Assembly (NCBI GenBank): GCA_907163375.1
Contig: CAJQUW010003055.1
Location: 304,804-368,803, forward strand
Source: Prostheceraeus crozeri
Lineage: Eukaryota; Platyhelminthes; Polycladida; Euryleptidae
Length of the DNA: 64,000 nucleotides
Direction: 5' to 3'
In this document: positions 55,861 to 64,000 of the stretch, piece after piece
How positions within the stretch are numbered: position 1 is the stretch's first letter
How the letters are laid out: each line of letters starts with the position of its first letter
Program-made: the position numbers and the translations under genes
The notes under the pieces: model-generated
The model's database searches: none
The model's input: only the letters and a program-made list of their open reading frames with translations
Told to the model about the DNA's origin: nothing

Positions 55861-56766
55861 GTAATTGAACTGAGAGAATTGAGCTGAGATGAAGTTCGAG
55901 AATGGTGTTGGAGAGCTCACTAGTTCACCGTGGTCAGCTGTTTGTCTAACAAATGACTGTCAATGGTCAGTTGATGGTCAGTTGATATATTTATCCCGTT
56001 TCATCCCCTGCAATCACCTACAACTCGCCTATATGATATCGCTAAGTTTCACATGAGAATTGCAACTGAATATCAGTTTGATTATTCAATCTGTCCTCTT
56101 ATGGAACTCTGGTATTCTGTTATGAAGCTAAAAGTCTCTTCTAGTAAGGAGTTAGGCCTATAATTCGGTTCGGCTCGTCCATGTAAATACATCATCTGGC
56201 ACTTAGTGATCCATCGTGACGCAAGCGTTTCATTTGTCCTTTCACTTAACGAACAGATTTCTTCACAGCCGCTGCTAGCAATTAATAAAGCACGTCACAT
56301 CCAATACGCGCATCAACAGATAGATTGTTGGAGGAGCAGGTCACCTGATATTCGAAGGAACTGAGGCAATGTTGAACAGTGTCAATATTTTATTTTTAGC
56401 AGCAGCAAATGGACATCTTATTGAATCAGCTCTTTCGATGTACAGCATATTCTTGTCGTGAAGAAGTCGTCTCATATTTGGATATAATTGATCCTGCAGT
56501 GTGACTGTAACTAATAGGGCCTACAATGGCAATCTGTTCTTGATTTCATTGAATTATAAATAACAATGTTGAATAATTCATTAGTGAATAACTAAATAAT
56601 TATCTTCCAGAGCAATGAAAATGAAGTAATCCAATCACCTTTGGGAACCAGTTAGATCAATTAAAAAGAACAACGCTGTCAAGAGGTTGAATTGTTTTTT
56701 AATCTTTAGCAAAAAAACTTTAATTTTGAAAATAATTCATGCAGCAAAAGTCTAATAGGAGTAGTA
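55678..56766. repeat. Segmental duplication copy 2 (empty site)
   Basis: Near-identical to 49953-51024 plus 55206-55219. It ends GCAGCAAAAGTCTAATAGG at 56742-56760, showing AAAAG once, i.e. the target before the LTR element inserted in copy 1. Confidence 0.92.
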
Positions 56767-57028
56767 ACAAAAGGTCCATAATAAACACAGCGCGCCCCCC
56801 CCCCTCTGGAACGACAGAGGTTGTGGTCTGTCGTGGTGTGCCGGCCAGGTTGGTTCACAACATGTTCGCTGACTCCCCCCCCCTCTGCAACGACAGAGTG
56901 TGAGACTCGAGTGAGTTGGTCCGACCGCCTGGTTGACTTGGGCGACCGTCCAGGTTGACGTGGGCGACCGTCTAGGTTGACGTGGGCGACCGTCTAGGTT
57001 GACATGGGCGACCGTCTAGGTTGTCGTG
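56767..57028. repeat. Poly-C tracts and 22-bp tandem repeat
   Basis: C-runs flanked by CTCTGGAACGACAGAG-type sequence at about 56795 and 56874, then 4.5 copies of a 22-bp unit GGTTGACGTGGGCGACCGTC(TA) from 56931 to 57029. GC-rich compared with the rest of the window. Confidence 0.85.
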
Positions 57029-58720
57029 GATAGTGAAATGGCTGCCAGATTCGGATTCAGCGTAAAATTCTGCATCTGTGGTGTGATTTCCAGCTCAATC
57101 GGCGAGAAAAACTGTTTCTTCAAAATTTTGGCAGAGTTAAAATGTGGGACGTTTTGGTGTGTAGCGCCCAAACGAAGCATCGGATGAGAAAACGGAGGCC
57201 AGATTCGGAATCTACGTGAAATTTTGGGTTAGGAAGGATGTTTCCAGCGAAATCGGAGATAAAAAATTTTTCGCTGACGTCCCCCCCCCCTCTGGACAGC
57301 TTGCTTCGATTTTAGCTTCCAGTGGACGGATTTTGTCGTGCGATAGCTCGTTTGAAAGCTAAGAGTGAGACAAATTCACTGAAAGAATCGGCTTGTTCCT
57401 ATCTGTCTTCGTTTAGATGTGAGACACCATTTAAGATTTTGGAACATTGGCGAAAAACGACAGAGTTAGAATTTGGGACGTTTTGGGCTGTAGCTTCAAA
57501 ACGAAGCATCGGATGGGAAAACGGATTTCAGATTTGGAATCAGCGTGAAATTCTTTATCTTTATGGTGAGTTTCAAGTCAATCGGAGAGAAAAAATTTTC
57601 AACATTTTTCGAAAAAACGACAGAGTTAGAATTTGGGACGTTTTGGTGTGTAGCGCCCAAACGAAGCATCGGATGAGAAAACGGAGGCCAGATTCGGAAT
57701 CTACGTGAAATTTTGGGTTAGGAAGGATGTTTCCAGCGAAATCGGAGATAAAAAATTTTTCACTGACGTCCCCCCCCCCCTCTGGACAGCTTGCTTCGAT
57801 TTTAGCTTCCAGTGGACGGATTTTGTCGTGCGATAGCTCGTTTGAAAGCTAAGAGTGAGACAAATTCACTGAAACAATCGGCTTGTTCCTATCTGTCTTC
57901 GTTCAAAAGTTAGAGCGGTTACAAGATTTTAGGTCGGAGCTCGCTTACCTGAAAAAATCCTAAGTGTCAGAGTGACTTTGTATGGGTAAAATTTTGAAAA
58001 TTTTCCAAAGTGTGGAATTTCGACCTGGGACCGTCACCGAAACATTTTTCATCAAATTTTGAAATTTCACTGACGTCCCCCCCCTCTGAACAGCTCGCTT
58101 CGATTTTAGCTTCCAGTGGACGGATTTTGTCGTGCGATAGCTCGTTTGAAAGCTAAGAGTGAGACAAATTCAGTGAAAGAATCGGCTTGTTCCTATCTGT
58201 CTTCGTTTAGATGTGAGACACCATTTAAGATTTTGGGACATTGGCGAAAAACGACAGAGTTAGAATTTGGGACGTTTTGGGCTCTAGCTTCAAAACGAAG
58301 CATCGGATTGGAAAACGGATTTCAGATTTGGAATCAGCGTCAGATTCTTTATCTATATGGTGAGTTTCATGTCAATCGGAGAGTTTCAAGTCATCGGCGA
58401 GAAAAATTTTCAACATTTTTCGGAAAAAACGACAGAGTTAGAATTTTTGCGATGGCTGCCTACTGTAGAGCCAAAACGAAGCATCGGATGGGAAAACGGA
58501 GGCCAGATTCGGATTCAGCGTCAAATTCTACATGGAAATGGTGTATTTCCAGCTCAATCGGAGCACTAGAACCGGAGATAGACGGGATTTTTAGTGTTTG
58601 GATGATGGGTATTACGTCATCAGCTGATCGCCACACACTATATAAGCTGGGAACCAACGGAGACTTGTCATTTAGAGGAGAACGACTGTCAGAGGTAGGT
58701 CGTCTCTCTGAGCTCCGATG
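57029..58720. repeat. Long tandem repeat with poly-C boundaries (~490-bp units)
   Basis: Blocks recur at 490-bp spacing (CAAACGAAGCATCGGATGAG at about 57171 and 57660; AGTGGACGGATTTTGTCGTG at 57321, 57811 and 58114). Units are separated by GACGTCCCCCCCC(n)CTCTG tracts at 57283, 57770 and 58076. Two open frames (57322-57708, 58116-58721) begin at GTG, not ATG, and exist only because the repeat happens to be open, so I do not call genes. Confidence 0.85.
58638..58647 (+). promoter_or_regulatory. Possible TATA box
   Basis: CTATATAAGC followed about 50 bp later by CAGAG|GTAGGT, a donor-like site. This would fit a promoter and first exon, but no downstream coding exon is demonstrable. Confidence 0.3.
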
Positions 58721-59139
58721 ATAGCTTCGGACATTCCAAATTCCAAGTTTCTGTAAGAAACCGACTTAGAAAATTTCATTGCTGATATCAGCTAAGGCGT
58801 CAGACTTAGAGGTTCGCCAGGAGATGGCCTTCGTCTCTAGGCCATAAAAGACTCCAAAACTTTAAAGGCTCGTAACTTTGCTTCTACAAGTCCGTTTGAC
58901 TTGATTCAAAAAAGGTTCGGTCGCTATTGACCTGCCCTAAGTGATGGACTACTTATAAAATTTCATAAGTAGTGCTAAAAAGTTGAAAATTTTAAATTCA
59001 CTAGTTTTGGAGGTTTTCTGGGGTTTTCGACCCTGCTGAAGTCAATGAAAGCATTTTTAATGATGTCTGAGCCAGTCTTCTCATGGTATAAGCGGCTTTT
59101 CACTGAAAGCGAGCAAGACACGGAGAGTTTTGCTGTAAT

Positions 59140-59300
59140 ATTCCACTGACAGGGTGTTCCTTCGGGACGGCGGACGATGCCGTAGTGATAAGTGTGGCAA
59201 GGGAATGTGTCATATTTAAGACCGTAACCGCTGGGACAACTCATGTCTCATGTTGGGCATTTGACACAGCTCTCAACGTAGCACTTTGAACGCCAATCGG
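59140..59300 (+). pseudogene. Degenerate copy of the 60.3-kb gene, 3' part
   Basis: GGTGTTCCTTCGGGACGGCG and the later CTCAACGTAGCA line up with 60776-60905 of the open gene, with indels and stops. The 59301-59794 stretch between copies holds further weak resemblance (GCGTTCCTGTTACCACTTCG at 59534) but nothing firm. Confidence 0.5.
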
Positions 59301-59794
59301 TTGAGTCTTAGCTATCTTGTCATGGGTGGCCTCTAAACATCTCCATTGCAAAACGCTGGTGAATCAAGCTCTCTACGGCTTGCTATCAAGCTGATCAAAG
59401 CAACAACTTGGGATGTTTCCTCAAGGTTTTCAAGTATGCGAAGTTCAAATCTGCTATCAGATTTCAAATTCAACTAAGACTAAGGCAGCTTTGAGGGGTT
59501 AGATCCCAGCTACTGTTCACTACCTTTGACTCGGCGTTCCTGTTACCACTTCGGGGCAGTGACAATGATGTCTTCAGCTGTAAAGAGCGGGTATCGGGGA
59601 AGATCTCTCACTTCCCTAGTGATCAGTACAAGGCCTTCGGGCTGTCGACGGGATCGAGTGCCACTCACTACACTCAAATCTATCATTCCTCACTAAGTGT
59701 AAATTACTGACTATACATTTGTCCTGCTATCAGGTTATTTTTGACTTGCTATCTAGTTGAATAGTCCCTTGCTATCAAGAGATTCACTTCTACT

Positions 59795-60010
59795 CATAAA
59801 GCACATCATCGCTGTAATACCTTCCTTTGCTCGAGCGTTCCTTCGGGACGGCGGGTACTGCCGTAGAGGGATTGTGTTGCACGGGTTGTTCGTCGTTTGT
59901 TAGACCGAAACCTCTGAGCCGTTGCTCATGTTGGGCGTTCGACTTCATACTCAACGTGACGCTTTCTCTCGCCAGGTCAGAGTACTTCAGCCATTCGACA
60001 AAGGTTAGTC
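59795..60010 (+). pseudogene. Degenerate copy of the 60.3-kb gene, 3' part
   Basis: Aligns with 60750-60925: TGTAATACCTTCCTTT, then GCGTTCCTTCGGGACGGCGG, CTCATGTTGGGC and CTCAACGT in the same order. The reading frame is broken. Three related copies within 2 kb indicate tandem duplication. Confidence 0.55.
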
Positions 60011-60157
60011 TTTATGATATGGAGTAGAGTGAAATGTAATTCATTAGATGTCCCTTCAATGATTGTTCCCATGATAAACGTTGATGAGACAAATGAAATG
60101 ATTCTCATCTTCCCTTTTCAATGATTGAAATCTACTAACACACTACCGTATAATCGG

Positions 60158-60270
60158 CCACTATGGGGCAAGACATGATAGAGCCTTCAATGCGCTTTGC
60201 CCTGGCAGTCTTTAGACTGGCGAATACTATCATTAAGTTGAATCTGCTATCAGTCAACTTGAACGTTGCG
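60158..60270 (+). repeat. Copy of gene-internal sequence upstream of its own promoter
   Basis: About 105 bp matching 60632-60742 of the following gene (shared ATGGGGCAAGACATGATAGA and TATCAGTCAACTTGAACGTT). It ends 15 bp before the TATA box. Confidence 0.85.
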
Positions 60271-60284
60271 TCGCATTAGAGGGG

Positions 60285-60292
60285 TATATAAA
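60285..60292 (+). promoter_or_regulatory. TATA box of the 60.3-kb gene
   Basis: TATATAAA, 26 bp before the ATG at 60319. RNA polymerase II would then start close to the ATG, giving a very short 5' leader. Confidence 0.6.
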
Positions 60293-60318
60293 CCACTGCC
60301 TCTCATTTCATTTCAATC

Positions 60319-60930
60319 ATGCAGACGCCGAACAGTCAAGTCAGCTCTCCTCGCGGACCGCAGTTAAGGCCGCGAAATTTATTTGAGGAGTTTGTCAGGC
60401 TAGAGGAGCAAGACAGAGTTTTTAATAATCTTGCTCGGATTGGCAATCCGATGACAGCAACTGCTGTCAATCCAACGGAATGGCGCTACATTCCACTTTT
60501 TAGCCATGTACCAGTTAGTGTGGAAGTCGACAGTGCTACCAAAGAGAGAGTCAAAGACTCTCTCAGTAGAATTGGTAGGGTGTATGATGACGTTACTCCC
60601 GAGAACGAACCATCGGCTCTCTTAAGGGCCACCATGGGGCAAGACATGATAGAACCTCCTCGCGGTTTGCCCTGGGCAGTCTTCGGACTGGCGAATACTA
60701 TCGTTAAGTTGAATCTGCTATCAGTCAACTTGAACGTTGCAAATGAAGTTCGGTGTAATACTTTCCTTTCGACGGGCGTTCCTGTAAAGGGCGGCGGTGA
60801 AACCCGTAGCTATGTATACCGCAAGGGACATTCGGCAATGGTCAATCTTGTTAAACCTCTCTGCGTCATGTTTGCAAGTGATTGCCTCTGTCTCAACGTA
60901 GTATGCATTCGCGCCAGGGCGACAATTTAG
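60319..60930 (+). CDS. Unknown 203-residue protein
   Basis: An ATG-initiated open frame with codon usage richer in G+C than the surroundings, beginning MQTPNSQVSSPRGPQLRPRN. The first 120 residues are charged and polar (LFEEFVRLEEQDRVFNNLAR, VEVDSATKERVKDSLSRIGR). Then come hydrophobic stretches (LPWAVFGLANTIVKLNLLSV, residues 118-137) and a Gly-rich VPVKGGGETRS. I do not recognise the family. There is no signal peptide. The C-terminal 40 residues may be out of the original frame, since related copies nearby diverge there. A TATA box with a minimal leader and single-exon structure suggest a small mobile or viral-derived gene. AATAAA signals are plentiful after 61230. Confidence 0.5.
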   Translation: MQTPNSQVSSPRGPQLRPRNLFEEFVRLEEQDRVFNNLARIGNPMTATAVNPTEWRYIPLFSHVPVSVEVDSATKERVKDSLSRIGRVYDDVTPENEPSALLRATMGQDMIEPPRGLPWAVFGLANTIVKLNLLSVNLNVANEVRCNTFLSTGVPVKGGGETRSYVYRKGHSAMVNLVKPLCVMFASDCLCLNVVCIRARATI

Positions 60931-61229
60931 CCAACTGTCGAAGGTTGCCTAAAACTTTCCATTGCATACGTTATGAGAACCATGAGTTCTACCTGTCTCT
61001 ATCAATGAGACGAATTGATGAATGGAATGAAATGGGAGGACACTCACGCGCCACACGCAACATAACACACTTCTCTCTTTCGTAGTCTAACAAGCTCTTT
61101 ACACATGGATCGCAGTCGATTGCTATCCCTGTATCAGAAGTGTAAGCTATCTTAATTTTATTTGACACTATTTCATCTATTATCATCATCTGTCCATATG
61201 AAATGTTTTAAGATTTACAAGTTAGACTA
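60931..61229. other. 3' flank of the unknown gene
   Basis: Nothing recognised; may be its 3' UTR. Confidence 0.35.
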
Positions 61230-64000
61230 AGCGTTCTACTATTTGTAAATGAAAGATATAGTTTCAACAGTTTACAGATTGAAAATAAAGTTTCAATAGT
61301 GTGTGTATGTGTGTATGTTAAGAATAAAGTTTTATCTGTTTGTATGTTAGAAATAGAATGAAGTTTCACCAGTTTACAAGTTAAGAATAAAGTTCTATCT
61401 GTTTATATGTTAGAAATAAAATAAAGTTTCAATAGTTTGCAAGTTAAAAATAAAGTTTCAAGAGTTTACAAGTTTTAAAATAAAGTTTAAATAGTGTGCA
61501 AGATAAAAATAAAGTTTGAACAGTTTACAAGCTGAAATAAAGTTTTAATAGTGTACACGTTGGAAATAAAGTTTTAATAGTTTATGTGCTTCAAAATAGA
61601 GTTATAACAGTTTATATGTTAGAAATAAAATGAAGTTTCATCAGTTTACAAGTTAAGAATAAAGTTCTATCTGTTTCTGATAGAAATAAAACAAAGTTTC
61701 AACCCACGTTTGCAAGTTAAAAATAAAGTTTCAAGAGTTTACAAGTTAAAAATAAAGTTTCAACATTTTACAAGTTAAAAATAAAACTTCAAAAGTTTAC
61801 CAGTTAGAAATAAAGTTTCATCAGTTTACAAGTCAAAATAAAGTTTCAACAGATTATAAGTTAAAAGAAAAGTTCCAATAGTATGTGCATTAGAAATAAC
61901 GTTTCAGCTGTTTGTATGTTAGAAATAAGATAAAGTTTCAATTGTGTGTACGTTAGAAATAAAGTTCTATCTGTTTCTATGATAGAAATAAAACAAAGTT
62001 TCAACCGTTAACAAGTTAAAAATAAAGTTTCAAGACTTTACAAGTTAAAACTAATGTTTCAATAGTGTGTGTGTATGTTAAGAGTAAAGTTTTATCTGTT
62101 TGTATGTTAGAAATAGAATGAAGTTTCACCAGTTTACAAGTTAAGAATAAAGTTCTATCTGTTTATATGTTAGAAATAAAATAAAGTTTCAATAGTTTGC
62201 AAGTTAAAAATAAAGTTTCAATAGTTTACAAGTTTTAAAATAAAGTTTAAATAGTGTGCAAGATAAAAAATAAAGTTTTAACAGTTTACAAGCTGAAATA
62301 AAGTTTTAATAGTGTACACGTTGGAAATAAAGTTTTAATAGTTTATGTGCTTCAAAATAGAGTTATAACAGTTTATATGTTAGAAATAAAATGAAGTTTC
62401 ATCAGTTTACAAGTTAAGAATAAAGTTCTATCTGTTTGTCTGATAGAAATAAAACAAAGTTTCAACCGTTTACAAGTTAAAAATAAAGTTTCAACAGTTT
62501 ACAAGTTAAAATTAAAGCTTCAACAATTACAAGTTAAAAATAAAACTTCAAAAGTTTACCAGTTAGAAATAAAGTTTCATCAGTTTACAAGTCAAAATAA
62601 AGTTTCAACAGATTATAAGTTAAAAGAAAAGTTCCAATAGTATGTGCATTAGAAATAACGTTTCAGCTGTTTGTATGTTAGAAATAAGATAAAGTTTCAA
62701 TTGTGTGTACGTTAGAAATAAAGTTCTATCTGTTTCTATGATAGAAATAAAACAAAGTTTCAACCGTTAACAAGTTAAAAATAAAGTTTCAAGAGTTTAC
62801 AAGTTAAAAATAAGGTTTCAAAAGTGTATGTATGTTAAGAATAAAGTTAGATCAGTTTACAAGCTTAAATAAAGTTTTAATAGTGTACACGTTGGAAATA
62901 AAGTTTTAATAGTTTATGTGCTTCAAAATAGAGTTATAACAGTTTATATGTTAGAAATAAAGTTTCAACAGTCTACAAGTTAAAAATAATATTATAACTG
63001 TTTCAAGAGTTTACAAGTTAGAAATTAAGTTTCAATGGTGTATGCGTTAGAAATAAAGTTTTAGCTGTTTATATCAAAATAAAGTTTCAAGAGTTTTACA
63101 AGTTAGAAATAAAATGAAGGTTCACCAGTTTACAAGTTAAGAATGAAGTTTCTATCTGTTTGTATGTTAGAAATAAAACAAAGTTTCAACCGTTAACAAG
63201 TAAAAATAAAGTTTCAATAGTTTGCGAGTTAAGAATGAAGTTTCAATAGTGTGTGTATATTAAGAATAAACTTTTATCTGTTTGTAGGTTTAAATAAAAT
63301 GAAGCTTCACCAGTTTACAAGTTAACAATAAAGTTTATCAGCTTGTATGTTAGAAATAAAATGAGAGTTTCATCAGTTTACAAGTTAACAATAAAGTTTT
63401 TTATCAGCTTGTTGTTTAGAAATAAAAATGAAGTTTCATCAGTTTACAAGGGGGTAGGTAAGAATAAAGTTTTATCTGTTTTACATGTTAGAATAGAAGA
63501 AAAAGTTTCAATAATTTGCAAGTTAATAATAAAGTTGGAAGAGTTTACAAGGTTATAAAATAAAGTTTAGAATAGTGTGGCAATATAGAAAAATAAATTT
63601 GAAACAGTTTTACCAAGCTGAAATAAAGTCTTGGTTAATAGGGTACACGTTGGAAATAAAGTTTTAATAGATTTAGAATGTCTTTCAAAATAGAGTTATA
63701 GACAGTTTATATGTTTGAACAATAAAATTAAGTTTCATCAGTTTACAAGTAAAGAATAAAGTTCATATCGGTTGGCTGATAGAAATAATGCAACAAAGTT
63801 ACAACCTTGTTAACAAGTTAAAAATAAAGTTTCAACAGTTTACAAGTTAAAATAAAGTTTCATCAGTGTGTACGTTAAGAATAAAGTTCTATCTGTTTAT
63901 ATGTTAGAAATAAAATAAAGGTTCACCAGTTTACAGGTTAAGAATAAAGTTTTATCTGCTTGTATGTCAGAATGAAATAAGTTCACAGTTAAAAGTTAAA
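61230..64000. repeat. AATAAAGTTT minisatellite with higher-order repeat
   Basis: Variants of a ~30-bp unit (AATAAAGTTTCAACAGTTTA followed by CAAGTTAAA) run to the window end, at least 80 units. A higher-order block repeats at about 760 bp: GAATAAAGTTTTATCTGTTTG at 61322 and its counterpart at 62082. Another block (GTACACGTTGGAAATAAAGT) recurs near 61555, 62313, 62887 and 63640. Units after about 63340 carry more indels. Almost every unit holds the polyadenylation hexamer AATAAA. The array continues beyond the window. Confidence 0.95.

Noticed and set aside
57322-58721. Two open frames of 128 and 201 codons
   Set aside because: Both start at GTG, coincide with the 490-bp repeat and end with it; they are the same repeat read in the same frame, with no domain signature.
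59827-60027. 66-codon frame
   Set aside because: Begins at TTG and lies over a decayed copy of the downstream gene in a different frame.
61230-64000. Possible CRISPR-like array
   Set aside because: Units are adjacent and variable without unique spacers; a minisatellite in a eukaryotic context.

Overview
The window is a gene-poor, AT-rich and transposon-dense piece of a metazoan nuclear genome. Evidence for this is an intronless rhodopsin-class GPCR, a THAP/P-type transposase with a usable intron, three hAT elements with exact 8-bp target duplications, TA-flanked MITEs, an intact Ty3/Gypsy-like retrotransposon, and a Polinton/Maverick (adintovirus-type) provirus. The species cannot be named from the sequence; a marine invertebrate is a guess. 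There is no rRNA, no bacterial gene and no CRISPR array.

Layout. 1-15.2 kb: decayed DNA transposons (a 2.8-kb hAT at 996-3807, two broken Tc1/mariner transposases, a TA-flanked MITE family, a piggyBac-like element). 15.8-17.1 kb: the only convincing host-type gene, an orphan GPCR. 19.6-22.7 kb: two short hAT elements and more MITEs. 23.8-39.3 kb: a dead LINE (minus strand) split by a 14.34-kb Polinton at 24280-38621. 42-50 kb: a possible long element carrying a 1.3-kb foldback and a P-type transposon. 50-56.8 kb: a near-identical ~0.95-kb duplication, one copy interrupted by a 4.2-kb LTR retrotransposon with identical LTRs. 56.8-61 kb: GC-richer poly-C repeats and a small unknown gene family with one open member driven by a TATA box. 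61.2-64 kb: a minisatellite in which AATAAA recurs every ~30 bp.

The Polinton is the main system. It has near-identical 455-bp terminal inverted repeats and a 6-bp target duplication (5/6). It encodes penton-like and double-jelly-roll capsid proteins, an A32-type packaging ATPase, an adenain-like protease, a PLA2-domain protein, a retroviral-type integrase core, a fibre-like coiled-coil protein and several small virion-type proteins, so it looks like a virion-forming integrated virus. It is defective: the protein-primed DNA polymerase stops after the first exonuclease motif, the integrase has no N-terminus or start codon, and the first gene is frameshifted. The near-identical TIRs still suggest recent movement, presumably helped in trans.

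Two element-wide patterns stand out. Almost every ORF begins with the same T-rich/TWAAAAATG start context. A family of tiny GC-rich hairpins (4-7 bp stem, usually 3-nt loop) sits at most gene ends and also inside several ORFs. Together they suggest a compact virus-style expression code inside a eukaryotic transposon.
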